Assembly: GCA_017463585.1 (NCBI GenBank) | Contig: JAFTOX010000004.1 | Coordinates: forward strand, 62,001-126,000 | Origin: Rikenellaceae bacterium | GTDB taxonomy: Bacteria > Bacteroidota > Bacteroidia > Bacteroidales > Rikenellaceae | Reading direction: 5' to 3' | Length of the DNA: 64,000 nt | Part shown: one piece after another, positions 1 to 8,443 of the stretch | Position numbering within the stretch: the first letter of the stretch is position 1 | Layout: the number at the start of each line of letters is the position of its first letter | The notes under the pieces: generated by a model | What the model was told of the DNA's origin: nothing | Database searches by the model: none | Seen by the model: the letters and a program-made list of their open reading frames with translations, nothing else | Program-made: the position numbers and the translations under genes

Positions 1-486
1 ATCCATCTCACCCACGGGGTTGAGGTAGATGCTGTCGGCCATCGAAGCGAGGTAGTAACCACCCTGCGAGTAGGTTTCGCCGTAGGCAATCACAAACTTA
101 CCCTCACCCTTGAAGGTTTCGATGTAGCCACGCATCTCCTCCAACAGAGCTGCCGAGGCGGTACCTGCACCCGTCAGGTTGATGTAGATACCCTCGATGT
201 TGTCGTCGATCGACGCAGCCTCGATAGCGCGCATAACCTGCATATTCGACACGCTCTTCTGCACGTTCATCGACATCGGGTCGAAGCCTGCCAGAGGGTC
301 ATTGACGGGCTGATCGACGATCGACTCCGAGAGTTCGATCTTCAATACCGACTTAGGCTCGACGATCGTGGTCGACGAACCGATTGCAGCCACGCCCGCA
401 ATGATGATAATAAAGAGGAAAAACCATACGAAGTTGGCGACGATAAATGCCAATAACGACGCCAAAAAGGTCTTGAAAAAGTTCAT
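1..486 (-). CDS. sppA: Signal peptide peptidase SppA, 67K type (N-terminal part; runs off left edge)
   Basis: This is the first 162 codons of a membrane-bound serine protease of the SppA (protease IV, family S49) type, which degrades cleaved signal peptides in the membrane. The start is the ATG at 486. Residues 5-35 form one long hydrophobic anchor (FLASLLAFIVANFVWFFLF and onward). A region typical of the first S49 half follows, with IEGIYINLTG and then YSQGGYYLASMADSIYLNP, which matches the conserved SppA segment around the N-terminal catalytic lysine region. The catalytic serine lies in the C-terminal half, beyond the window. The esterase gene at 541-1809 lies upstream on the same strand with a 54 bp gap, so the two are probably co-transcribed. 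The family call is firm; completeness cannot be judged. Confidence 0.9.
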   Translation of the reverse strand, partial: MNFFKTFLASLLAFIVANFVWFFLFIIIIAGVAAIGSSTTIVEPKSVLKIELSESIVDQPVNDPLAGFDPMSMNVQKSVSNMQVMRAIEAASIDDNIEGIYINLTGAGTASAALLEEMRGYIETFKGEGKFVIAYGETYSQGGYYLASMADSIYLNPVGEMD

Positions 487-540
487 AATCTCTATCGTTT
501 TTATTTGTTAATTGTTCTGTTTCGGTTTGTTGGGCTCGAC

Positions 541-1809
541 CTATTTATTCAACTCGTCGATAATCCAATTCCACATTTTGGTAACGTGCTCCGAGGGCAG
601 CCAGTGACCCGTGTTGGGGCTTACGCAGAGCTGCTTGGGAGCCTCGATAATATTATAAGTAGTGTAGGTTGTGGTCGGTGCGCAGGTCACATCGTTGTAG
701 CCAAATGCGTAGAACACAGGCGCTTTCAATCCGCGAGCGAAGTTCACAGCGTCGTAGTAACGTTGCGTCTCGATGATCTGCTTGGTGCGGTTGTTGTCGC
801 TCTTGAAGGTGTGAGGCCAGCCTCCCGCACGACGGTTGATGTAACCCTCCTGATCGCAGAATGCGGGGAAGTAGATCGCCGAAGCCTTCACACGGGGATC
901 GAGGCGCGAAACCACGATCGAGAGCAGACCACCCTGCGAGCCGCCTAACGTACCCACCTTGCCGTTGTATTGGGGCAGCGTCTCGAAGAAGTCGATCGCC
1001 TTCACGCAACCCAAGAAGACACGACGATAGTAGTACGTATCGCGGTCGTCGATGTTGATCGTGTGGTAGGCACGGAGCGATGCTTGGCGGTTGAGCGCAG
1101 CATAGACCTCCGAGTCGAAATTTACAGGTATTCCGTGAATACCCAACTCCAAGATAATCACACCCTTAGCGGCGTTCTTCGTGTCACCACCGATGGCGTG
1201 CACACCCGCACCCGGCAGACGCACAATGGCGGGATATTTACCCTCGGCCTTGGGCACGGTCAGAATGCCATACATACGTGTATTGTTGATGTTTCCGTAC
1301 GAAACCAGATAGCTGTTCACCTTGTCGGTGCAACGCTCGGGCAGCAGCTCCATCGTGGGGTTGAGCTTAACCTTCGAGAGCTGCTCCAAACCCTCCTGCC
1401 AGAACTCGTCGAAATCCTTGGGCATCGGCGTTGTAGGCTCCAATTTTTCGGGATCGAAGCCGACGGTTGAGGTCGTCGAGTAGCTCTGACCGTCGTACTC
1501 AATCTTAGCACGTACACGCAGGAAACCGGGTTTTTTCATCGTTCCGACCTTGATCACCGCCTCGGGACCTTTCAGTTTGACCGAGCTCTTTTCGTGTGCG
1601 GGCATCAGGTCCTCGCTCACCTCGTAGCTCACCTCAGCGTCGTAAATCGCCACACCGCAGTCGAGGGCAATGACCTTCATACGTGCCTGCTCGCCAACGT
1701 GATAAGTCATCGTGGGGGTGTCGGGAATTAGAAAAAGTTGAACCTTTTGCGCCAAAGCCGAGAGATTCAACGCAAGTAACATCGTGAGAATTAGGATAGT
1801 ACGTTTCAT
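541..1809 (-). CDS. Secreted acetyl xylan esterase / cephalosporin-C deacetylase-like (CE7, AXE1 domain)
   Basis: A 422-residue exported alpha/beta hydrolase. Residues 1-20 are a signal peptide (MKRTILILTMLLALNLSALA). An N-terminal beta-sandwich-like region (about 25-110) precedes the AXE1 hydrolase domain. The nucleophile lies in GGSQGG (near residue 290). The other triad members are likely the Asp in GYNDVTCAP (near 372) and the His in NTGHWLP (near 400). CE7 enzymes remove acetyl groups from xylan-derived or other acetylated sugars. A periplasmic role in glycan deacetylation is inferred; the substrate cannot be told from sequence. A -7 box on the minus strand (1894-1901) lies about 90 bp upstream. 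sppA follows downstream. Confidence 0.88.
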   Translation of the reverse strand: MKRTILILTMLLALNLSALAQKVQLFLIPDTPTMTYHVGEQARMKVIALDCGVAIYDAEVSYEVSEDLMPAHEKSSVKLKGPEAVIKVGTMKKPGFLRVRAKIEYDGQSYSTTSTVGFDPEKLEPTTPMPKDFDEFWQEGLEQLSKVKLNPTMELLPERCTDKVNSYLVSYGNINNTRMYGILTVPKAEGKYPAIVRLPGAGVHAIGGDTKNAAKGVIILELGIHGIPVNFDSEVYAALNRQASLRAYHTINIDDRDTYYYRRVFLGCVKAIDFFETLPQYNGKVGTLGGSQGGLLSIVVSRLDPRVKASAIYFPAFCDQEGYINRRAGGWPHTFKSDNNRTKQIIETQRYYDAVNFARGLKAPVFYAFGYNDVTCAPTTTYTTYNIIEAPKQLCVSPNTGHWLPSEHVTKMWNWIIDELNK

Positions 1810-1893
1810 AATATTGTAGAATTTTTGATAATAAACGTATTCGCGGGGCGACGCCTTGTTCGGATTTTGCGTAGTCCTCGCCCAGCCTTAGCG

Positions 1894-1901
1894 CAAAGAT
1901 A
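1894..1901 (-). promoter_or_regulatory. Bacteroidota -7 box for the esterase-sppA transcript
   Basis: Minus strand reads TATCTTTG, an exact match to the TAnnTTTG consensus, about 90 bp before the esterase ATG at 1809. No convincing -33 TTG at the usual spacing was found. Confidence 0.55.
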
Positions 1902-1979
1902 AAACAATTCTTTGTTAAAAATCCGTTTTTCGTCCAAAATTTATCGAAAAACAATAAAATTTTTTGCGGTTACCCTGCT

Positions 1980-2317
1980 CGGCGGGCGCCACCGCGTGTG
2001 TCGATTTCAAAGAAATCGCCTACTTTAATTCAAAATTCAAAATTCAAGATTCAAAATTTTTTTCCTTTGTTTTAATTAAAAGAAGAAGAAAATGTATCCA
2101 CGCTTTTTCATAAAGCGTGTCATCATTGGCGGGTCGGCCTTCGGCCGAGCCCCCCACCCGCCAATGATGAGATATGTTGAGAATAAACAGAAAACAGTAA
2201 AACCCGCCCATATGGCAAATTAAATGAACGTGCAAATTCGCAAGTAGGGTGCTGGTTTTGCAAACCGAATACAACTCGCAAGACCGAAAACAGCAAAACC
2301 CGCCCATATGGCGGGAA
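1980..2317 (+). repeat. Composite hairpin element A (short hairpin + bulged hairpin + CATATG module), with a truncated second copy
   Basis: The divergent spacer 1810-2463 holds this composite. Positions 1980-2020 are the right half only of a GGTGGCG-type bulged hairpin plus its short hairpin (CGATTTC/GAAATCG). After a TTCAAAATTCAAGATTC tract come a short hairpin at 2099-2119 (CACGCTTT/AAAGCGTG) and an intact bulged hairpin. That hairpin has outer arms 2120-2134 and 2156-2170 (15 of 15 pairs, TCATCATTGGCGGGT), inner hairpin 2135-2147 (CGGCC-TTC-GGCCG) and an unpaired AGCCCCCC at 2148-2155. Next is a module of about 118 bp bounded by two copies of CCCGCCCATATGGC. The whole unit is nearly identical to 49197-49560 in the same orientation. 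Confidence 0.85.
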
Positions 2318-2356
2318 TTTTGAATCGTGAATTGTGAATTCTGAATTATATTTACC

Positions 2357-2364
2357 TATCTTTG
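2357..2364 (+). promoter_or_regulatory. -7 box for the moxR-bat operon
   Basis: TATCTTTG about 100 bp before the moxR ATG at 2464. A TTG at 2332-2334 could serve as -33, with a slightly long spacer of 22 nt. Confidence 0.6.
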
Positions 2365-2463
2365 CAATAATTTTGGGGTCGCGCGCGTTTATCTTATTTA
2401 GGTAGGGCGGCGAAGCCCGCAACTTTTTCCGATAAAAAACAATAAAATTTGAGATAAATACCT

Positions 2464-3462
2464 ATGAGCGAAGTAATTAACATCAAGGAACTTAACGAGC
2501 GTATCGAACGCGAAAGCGTCTTCGTCGATACGCTCAACGCCGAAATGAGCAAGGTCATCGTCGGTCAAAAACATCTGATCGATACCCTTTTGATCGGTCT
2601 GCTGTCGAACGGTCACATTCTGTTGGAGGGTGTTCCCGGTTTGGCTAAGACGTTGGCTATCACTACGTTGGCTAAGGCTGTCGATGCGCGTTTCAGCCGT
2701 ATTCAATTTACGCCCGACCTGCTGCCTGCCGACCTGATCGGTACGCTGATCTACTCGCAGAAGAATGAGGATTTCACCGTGCGTCGCGGTCCGATCTTCG
2801 CCAACTTCGTGCTGGCCGATGAGATCAACCGTTCGCCGGCAAAGGTGCAGTCGGCACTGCTCGAAGCAATGCAGGAGCGTCAGGTTACCATCGGCGACGA
2901 GACCTACGCACTGCCTCAGCCCTTCCTTGTGATGGCGACGCAAAACCCTCTGGAACAGGAGGGTACCTATCCTCTGCCCGAGGCGCAGGTCGATCGTTTT
3001 ATGCTCAAAGCGAAGATTTCGTACCCCAACAAGCAGGAGGAGCGCGACATCGTGCGTATGAATCTGTCGGGTGCGGGTATGCCCGAGCCGCAGAAGGTGA
3101 TCACGCCCGAGGATATCGTCAAGGCGCGCCGCGTGGTTGAGGACGTCTATATGGACGAGAAGATCGAGAAGTATATCATCGACATCATCTTCGCAACGCG
3201 CGAGCCGCAGGAGTACAATTTGCAGAAGTTGCAGTCGATGATCGGCTACGGTGCATCGCCCCGTGCGAGCATTTCGTTGGCAAAGGCGGCACGCAGCTAC
3301 GCCTTCATCAAGCGTCGCGGATACGTTATCCCCGAGGACGTGCGTGCGGTGTGCCACGATGTTCTGCGTCACCGTATCGGTCTGACCTACGAGGCTGAGG
3401 CCGAGAATGTTACCACCGAAGAGATCATCACCGATATCCTGAATAACGTCGTAGTACCCTAA
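2464..3462 (+). CDS. moxR: MoxR-family AAA+ ATPase
   Basis: A 332-residue cytoplasmic AAA+ ATPase of the MoxR/RavA branch, which acts as a chaperone on von Willebrand factor A (VWA) partner proteins. Walker A is GVPGLAKT (near residue 59) and Walker B is LADEINRSPAKVQ. The sensor-1 region reads MATQNPLEQEGTYPLPEAQ, a hallmark of MoxR proteins. The C-terminal lid ends with a region rich in conserved arginines (YGASPRASISLAKAAR). It opens a six-gene operon; the DUF58 gene starts 5 bp after its stop. In Bacteroidota this locus (Bat, Bacteroides aerotolerance) is linked to oxidative-stress tolerance, so a role in maturing the BatA/BatB metal sites is likely but inferred. Confidence 0.95.
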   Translation: MSEVINIKELNERIERESVFVDTLNAEMSKVIVGQKHLIDTLLIGLLSNGHILLEGVPGLAKTLAITTLAKAVDARFSRIQFTPDLLPADLIGTLIYSQKNEDFTVRRGPIFANFVLADEINRSPAKVQSALLEAMQERQVTIGDETYALPQPFLVMATQNPLEQEGTYPLPEAQVDRFMLKAKISYPNKQEERDIVRMNLSGAGMPEPQKVITPEDIVKARRVVEDVYMDEKIEKYIIDIIFATREPQEYNLQKLQSMIGYGASPRASISLAKAARSYAFIKRRGYVIPEDVRAVCHDVLRHRIGLTYEAEAENVTTEEIITDILNNVVVP

Positions 3463-3467
3463 TCGAG

Positions 3468-4349
3468 ATGAGCGTCGAAAACGACATTTTGAAGCGTGTT
3501 CGCAAGATCGAGATCAAGACGCGCGGTCTGAGTAACGAGATCTTTGCGGGCAAGTATCACACGGCATTTCGCGGTCGCGGTATGTCGTTCAGCGAGGTGC
3601 GTGAGTACCGCGTGGGCGACGACGTGCGCGATATCGATTGGAACGTTACGGCACGTTCGCGCAAGCCCCACATCAAGGTCTATGAGGAGGAGCGCGAGCT
3701 GACGATGATGCTCGTGGTCGATGTGAGTGGGTCGCGTATGTTCGGTTCGAACGAGTTGTTGAAGAAGAATGTGATCACCGAGATTGCGGCTGTGTTGGCC
3801 TTCTCGGCGGCGCAGAACAACGATAAAGTGGGTTGTATCTTTTTCAGCGATCGTGTCGAGAAGTTCATTCCGCCCAAGAAGGGTCGCCAGCATATCTTGA
3901 TGATTATCCGTGAGTTAGTCGGTTTCAAGCCCGAGGGTCGAGGCACGTCGCTCTCGGAGCCGTTGCGTTTCCTCGCGGCGGTGAGCAAGAAGCGCACGAC
4001 GGCCTTCCTGTTGTCCGATTTTATGGATTCCGAGGCCGATGCTGTGGCGTTCGAGGAGGCGTTGAAGATCACGAGTGGTCGCCACGATCTGGTTGGAATC
4101 CGCGTCTATGACCAGCGCGAGCAGGAGATGCCCGATGTGGGTATCGTGGAGTTGGAGGACGCCGAGACGGGCGAAAAGGTGTGGATCGACTCATCGTCGC
4201 GTCGTGTGCGCGAGGCGTATGCTAACGATTGGGCACGCCGCAACCAGCGTATCGAGACGGTGCTCAAACAGAATCGCGTCGATACGGCTACGGTGGCTAC
4301 GGACGAGGACTATGTAGCGGCGTTGATCAAACTTTTCAAACAGAGATAA
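3468..4349 (+). CDS. DUF58 domain protein (VWA-like, Bat locus)
   Basis: A 293-residue soluble protein. It carries the characteristic DUF58 block FRGRGMSFSEVREYRVGDD followed by DIDWNVTARSRKPHIKVYEEER (residues 35-77). A VWA-like fold then begins with VVDVSGSRMFGS, a MIDAS-type D-x-S-x-S motif (near residue 84). No signal peptide or membrane segment is present. DUF58 proteins are constant partners of MoxR ATPases. The gene lies 5 bp after moxR and 10 bp before the next gene, so co-expression is essentially certain. It probably binds a divalent metal and is a MoxR client; the exact activity is unknown. Confidence 0.92.
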   Translation: MSVENDILKRVRKIEIKTRGLSNEIFAGKYHTAFRGRGMSFSEVREYRVGDDVRDIDWNVTARSRKPHIKVYEEERELTMMLVVDVSGSRMFGSNELLKKNVITEIAAVLAFSAAQNNDKVGCIFFSDRVEKFIPPKKGRQHILMIIRELVGFKPEGRGTSLSEPLRFLAAVSKKRTTAFLLSDFMDSEADAVAFEEALKITSGRHDLVGIRVYDQREQEMPDVGIVELEDAETGEKVWIDSSSRRVREAYANDWARRNQRIETVLKQNRVDTATVATDEDYVAALIKLFKQR

Positions 4350-4359
4350 TCGATCGAAG

Positions 4360-5349
4360 ATGAATAGATTACGAAATATATTTCTGCTCACAGCGCTGCT
4401 TGTTGCGGTGTCGGCCGAGGCACAGAGCGAGCGCCCCGAGGTGCGTGCGACGCTGACGCCCGACAGCGTGCTGCTGGGCGATGAGGTGTTGCTGACGATC
4501 GACGTGCGCAAGGATCAGGTGCAAGTCATCGGCTTTCCCACCTTCGACACGGGCGAGAATGGCGAGTTGGAGCTGATCGAGGAGCTGCCGCTGGATACCG
4601 TCGAGCGCGATGGTCGCCGTCAGCACCTGCGCAAACGCTACCGCTTGGCGGCATACGGCGAGGGTACGTTGGCGTTGGGTCGCACGCCTCTGCTCTACCT
4701 CGACAAGAATATCAACGACACGATTTATAGTGCCGACTCGTTGGTGTTGTACATCGAGCCGATCGTGATCGACACCACCACGATGACAATCAACGACGTG
4801 AAACGTCCGCGCGAGATGCCGTTGCGTTGGGGCGAGATTTCGGGCTACCTGTGGCGCGGTGCGGTGCTGACGTTGCTCATTGTTGCACTTATTGCGCTGA
4901 TTGTGTGGCTGATACACAAGTATCGTCTGCGCCTTCCCAACCCCTTCCGACCCAAGGAGGTGGTGCCTCCCCACGTGGTTGCGATCAAGGCGCTCGAAGC
5001 GTTGCACCACCAGAAATTGTGGCAGAACAACCGTCATAAGGACTACTATTCGGGCGTAACGGACATCTTGCGTCGCTACCTTGCCGACCGCTACGAGTTC
5101 GGTGCGATGGAGATGACCACCGACGAGATCGTTGCCTCGGTGGCCTCGATCGAGATGCCCGACAAGTCGCGTCGCAACCTGGTTGAGATTCTTCGCACGG
5201 CCGATTTGGTGAAGTTTGCCAAGGCGATTCCCGACGAGCAGTACAACGAGCAGGCCTACTTGGACGCCTACTATTTTGTCGAGGAGACCAAGGCGGTCGA
5301 GGTGATCGAGGCCGAGAGCGACGAAACCCGAAAAGAGATTGACGATTAA
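4360..5349 (+). CDS. Bat-locus membrane protein (BatD/DUF4381-like), 329 aa
   Basis: The protein has an N-terminal signal peptide (MNRLRNIFLLTALLVAVSAEA). An exported beta-rich domain follows (residues about 23-160; VRATLTPDSVLLGDEVLLTI resembles the opening of BatD-type domains). There is one transmembrane helix near 165-187 (VLTLLIVALIALIVWLIH) and a cytoplasmic helical tail of about 140 residues. Position in the operon (after DUF58, before the TPR protein) and topology match the small membrane protein usually encoded between DUF58 and the VWA genes. No separate full-length BatD is present in the window, so this protein may cover part of that role. The function is inferred from context; family assignment is moderate. 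Confidence 0.7.
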   Translation: MNRLRNIFLLTALLVAVSAEAQSERPEVRATLTPDSVLLGDEVLLTIDVRKDQVQVIGFPTFDTGENGELELIEELPLDTVERDGRRQHLRKRYRLAAYGEGTLALGRTPLLYLDKNINDTIYSADSLVLYIEPIVIDTTTMTINDVKRPREMPLRWGEISGYLWRGAVLTLLIVALIALIVWLIHKYRLRLPNPFRPKEVVPPHVVAIKALEALHHQKLWQNNRHKDYYSGVTDILRRYLADRYEFGAMEMTTDEIVASVASIEMPDKSRRNLVEILRTADLVKFAKAIPDEQYNEQAYLDAYYFVEETKAVEVIEAESDETRKEIDD

Positions 5350-5355
5350 ACGCAG

Positions 5356-6330
5356 ATGAAGATGAAACGAACACTATATCTGATAGTTACATTGCTCGTA
5401 GCGCTTGTTTTTTCGCTTCCCGCGCAGGCTCAGAAGTGGCCCGAACGCCGTCAGGTTCGTCGCGGAAATCGTGCCTATGAGCGTCTTGATTACGACCGTG
5501 CCGAGGCGCGCTATCGTCAGGCGCAGGAGCTGAGCGATTCGTGTTTCGAGGCGAAGTTCAACTTGGGCGATGCGCTCTACAAGCAGCAGCGATATGATGA
5601 GGCGGAGAAGATTTTTGCGGCGTTGGCGGCCGACTCGACCCGCTCGGATTTGGACCGTGCCCACTCGTTCTACAACTTGGGCAACTCGCTCTTTCAGCAG
5701 AAGAAGTATCAGGAGGCTTTGTCGGCGTTCAAGCGCTCATTGCGACTGAATCCTGCCGATCTTGAAACCAAATATAACTACGCCTACACCAAGAAGTATA
5801 TCGATGATAATCAGCAAGGTGGCGGCGGCGGTGGCGACAACAATCAAAACCAAAACAACCAAAATCAGGATCAAAACCAGCAGGGCGGCGGCAACGATCA
5901 GAACAAGGATCAAAACCAAAATAACGAGAATAATAACGATCAGAACAACGATAATTCCGACCAGAACCAGGGCGACCAAGATCGCAATGGCGACGGCAAG
6001 AATGACGATCAACAGGACGACCAGCAGGACAAAAACGACCAGCAGGGCGATGGCGAAAATGATCCCAATAAGGGCGACCAAAACGACCAGCAGGGCGATG
6101 GCGAAAACGATCCCAACAAGGGCGACCAAAACGGCGAAAACGACCCCAATCAAGACCCCAACCAAGACCCCAACGAGGGCAATGGTGAGGGCGAGCCTCA
6201 GCCTTCGGGACTGTCGCAGAACGATGCCGAGCGAATGTTGGACGCCATTCAGGGTGAGGAGGATAAGACCCGCGACAAGGTCAATGCCAAGGTTGGTCAC
6301 GGTGTAGTTCGATCGGGTAAGAATTGGTAA
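5356..6330 (+). CDS. BatC-like TPR protein with Asn/Asp/Gln-rich tail
   Basis: A 324-residue exported protein with a signal peptide ending near ALVFSLPAQA (residue 25). At least three TPR-type helical pairs cover residues 30-150 (AKFNLGDALYKQQRYDEAEK, then FYNLGNSLFQQKKYQEALSA). From about residue 150 to 280 it becomes a low-complexity, highly charged and polar tail rich in N, D, Q and G, preceded by six glycines. A 48 bp unit is tandemly duplicated in this tail (6037-6084 and 6085-6132). The C-terminus regains order around NDAERMLDAIQGEEDKTRDK, a segment seen in other Bat TPR proteins. It sits 6 bp after the membrane protein and 4 bp before batA. It is probably a periplasmic scaffold for the VWA proteins. 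Confidence 0.85.
   Translation: MKMKRTLYLIVTLLVALVFSLPAQAQKWPERRQVRRGNRAYERLDYDRAEARYRQAQELSDSCFEAKFNLGDALYKQQRYDEAEKIFAALAADSTRSDLDRAHSFYNLGNSLFQQKKYQEALSAFKRSLRLNPADLETKYNYAYTKKYIDDNQQGGGGGGDNNQNQNNQNQDQNQQGGGNDQNKDQNQNNENNNDQNNDNSDQNQGDQDRNGDGKNDDQQDDQQDKNDQQGDGENDPNKGDQNDQQGDGENDPNKGDQNGENDPNQDPNQDPNEGNGEGEPQPSGLSQNDAERMLDAIQGEEDKTRDKVNAKVGHGVVRSGKNW
6037..6132 (+). repeat. 48 bp tandem duplication in the BatC-like tail
   Basis: Two adjacent 48 bp units (6037-6084, 6085-6132) differ only at a few third codon positions. They encode the repeated segment DQQGDGENDPNKGDQN. The unit preserves reading frame and could vary in copy number. Confidence 0.85.
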
Positions 6331-6334
6331 GCGT

Positions 6335-7324
6335 ATGACACATTTTGCATCACCTCATACATTGTGGTTTCTGCTCGTGTTGGTGCCCATCGTGGCGACC
6401 TACATCTACCGCACACGCCGTGGCGGAGCCTCGATCCACGTGTCGACCATCGGCGCAATGGCACGTGCACCGCGCACCGCACGCTATTGGTTGCGCCACG
6501 TTCCGTTCGTGTTGCGTTGCGTTGCTATTGCGTTGGTTATCATCGCATTGGCACGCCCGCAAGATGTCGAACACAATAGCCGCACATCCTCCGAAGGTAT
6601 CGATATCGTGCTGGCAATTGACGTGTCGGGCACGATGCTCGCCCGCGACTTGAAACCCGACCGAATCACCGCCGCCCGCGAGACGGCAGGTAACTTCATC
6701 GTCGATCGTCGTGGCGACCGTATCGGTATCGTGATTTTTGCGGGCGAGGCCTATACGCAGGCTCCGCTGACCACCGACCAGCCGACGCTGCTGACGATGC
6801 TCGGACAGATCGAAAGTGGTCTGATTGAGGACGGTACGGCGATCGGCACGGGTCTGGCAACGGCACTCAACCGCCTGCGCGAGAGCGAGGCCAAGAGCAA
6901 GGTCGTGATCCTGCTGACCGATGGCGTGAACAACCGCACGACGATCGCTCCGCTGACCGCCGCCGAGATCGCTAAGAAGCTGGGTGTCAAGGTCTACACG
7001 ATCGGCGTCGGTACAAACGGAATGGCTCCCTACCCCGTTCAGGATATGTGGGGCGACATCTCGTACCAGCCTATGCCCGTCGAGATCGACGAGCAGACTC
7101 TGCAACAGATCGCCGAGATGACCGGTGGCGAGTACTTCCGTGCAACGGACAAGGGTGCGCTTGCTGAGGTCTACGAACGTATCAACGAGCTCGAAAAGAG
7201 CGAGGTCGAGGTGACCGAATTTACAACCTACACCGAGCGATTCCTGCCCTATTTGTTGGCGGCTTTGGCGGCTCTGCTGCTCGAATTTTTGATCGGTCAG
7301 CTGTGGCTGCGTCGAATTCCTTAG
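6335..7324 (+). CDS. batA: BatA-type VWA domain membrane protein
   Basis: A 329-residue protein with hydrophobic segments near residues 8-24 and 54-72 (VPFVLRCVAIALVIIALARP). A von Willebrand factor A domain follows. Its MIDAS motif is DVSGTM (near residue 93; D-x-S-x-T rather than the commoner D-x-S-x-S), with LLTDGVNN as the second metal-site loop. A C-terminal helix (PYLLAALAALLLEFLIGQLW) anchors it again. This topology, with an exported-side VWA between membrane helices, is that of BatA/BatB. It starts 4 bp after the TPR gene, and batB follows after 36 bp. The BatA/BatB naming rests on gene order and is less sure than the family. Confidence 0.9.
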   Translation: MTHFASPHTLWFLLVLVPIVATYIYRTRRGGASIHVSTIGAMARAPRTARYWLRHVPFVLRCVAIALVIIALARPQDVEHNSRTSSEGIDIVLAIDVSGTMLARDLKPDRITAARETAGNFIVDRRGDRIGIVIFAGEAYTQAPLTTDQPTLLTMLGQIESGLIEDGTAIGTGLATALNRLRESEAKSKVVILLTDGVNNRTTIAPLTAAEIAKKLGVKVYTIGVGTNGMAPYPVQDMWGDISYQPMPVEIDEQTLQQIAEMTGGEYFRATDKGALAEVYERINELEKSEVEVTEFTTYTERFLPYLLAALAALLLEFLIGQLWLRRIP

Positions 7325-7360
7325 TGCGAGTTATGATCTACGTAAAAGATTGAAACTGTT

Positions 7361-8386
7361 ATGTTTAGATTTGCAAATCCACATATTCTCTATCTGCTGT
7401 TTGCGGTGCCCGTAGCCATCGCGTTGTTCATCATCGCACAACGTCAGCGCCGTCGTCGCTTGGAGCGTTTCGCCTCATCGTCGCTGCTTGCGGTGCTCAC
7501 GCCGAGCGCCTCGCCCGCACGTATCCGCACCAAATTTGTGCTCTATCTCTTTGCGCTCGTGTTCCTGATCGTGGCGGCTGCACGCCCGCAGGTCGGCTCG
7601 AAACTGCGCGAGGAGCACCATAAAGGTATCGAAATGATGTTGGTTGTCGATGTTTCGAACTCGATGCTGGCCGAGGATTTCGAGCCTAACCGCTTGGACC
7701 GCACTAAGTTCGCAATCGACCGCGTGGTCGAGAGTATGAAGCAGGATCGCATTGGCGTTGTGGCATTTGCGGGCGAGGCGCAGGTACAGCTGCCCATCAC
7801 GTCGGACTACCGAATGGCGCGCGCCTTTGCACGTAAACTCTCGCCGCAGCTGGTTCGCACGCAGGGTACCGACCTCGGTGCGGCGATTAAGTTGGCGTCG
7901 ATGTCGTTCTCGTCGCAGAGCGAGGGCAGCCGCGTGATGATTCTCATCACCGATGGCGAAAATCACGAGTCGGACGCTTTGGAGGCTGCGCAGGCGGCCG
8001 CCGAGAAGGGAATCGCCATATATACAATCGGTATCGGCACGCCCGAGGGTGCGCCCGTGATGATAGGTGGCGAGTACCTGACCGACGAAAATGGCGATAT
8101 GGTCGTGTCGAAGCTCGACGAGAAGATGTTGCAGGAGATCGCCTCGGCAACGGGCGGCGCATACGTGCGTGCGACCAAACAGTCGATAGGCTTGAAGGAG
8201 ATCATCGACCGACTTAAAGAGCTGGACGAGAGCGACTTGGCAACTACACGCTTCGAGGCTTTCGACGAGCAATATCAATATCCGCTGGTGGTTGCGTTGC
8301 TGTTGCTGCTCGTTGAGTGGCTGATTCTCGACCGCCGCAATCCTCTGCTGGCGCGATTCAATGTCTTTGGACGCAAAGAGGCGTAG
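7361..8386 (+). CDS. batB: BatB-type VWA domain membrane protein
   Basis: A 341-residue paralogue of the preceding gene product. It has N-terminal membrane helices (LYLLFAVPVAIALFIIAQ and FVLYLFALVFLIVAAARP), a VWA domain with a canonical MIDAS motif DVSNSM (near residue 94) and ITDGENHESD as the metal-site loop. A C-terminal transmembrane helix is YPLVVALLLLLVEWLIL. It closes the Bat operon in this genome: the usual downstream batD gene is absent and a DedA-like gene follows instead. The two VWA proteins probably work together in the membrane as MoxR-dependent partners. Confidence 0.9.
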   Translation: MFRFANPHILYLLFAVPVAIALFIIAQRQRRRRLERFASSSLLAVLTPSASPARIRTKFVLYLFALVFLIVAAARPQVGSKLREEHHKGIEMMLVVDVSNSMLAEDFEPNRLDRTKFAIDRVVESMKQDRIGVVAFAGEAQVQLPITSDYRMARAFARKLSPQLVRTQGTDLGAAIKLASMSFSSQSEGSRVMILITDGENHESDALEAAQAAAEKGIAIYTIGIGTPEGAPVMIGGEYLTDENGDMVVSKLDEKMLQEIASATGGAYVRATKQSIGLKEIIDRLKELDESDLATTRFEAFDEQYQYPLVVALLLLLVEWLILDRRNPLLARFNVFGRKEA

Positions 8387-8443
8387 GACGAGCAACGGCG
8401 AGTTTTCGTTCGCCCGCAAAGCACATATTTTCAAACGTTTACG

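Noticed and set aside
5737..6300. 187-codon hydrophobic frame opposite the BatC-like tail
   Set aside because: It is the reverse translation of N/D/Q-rich codons, which gives artificial V/I/L runs.
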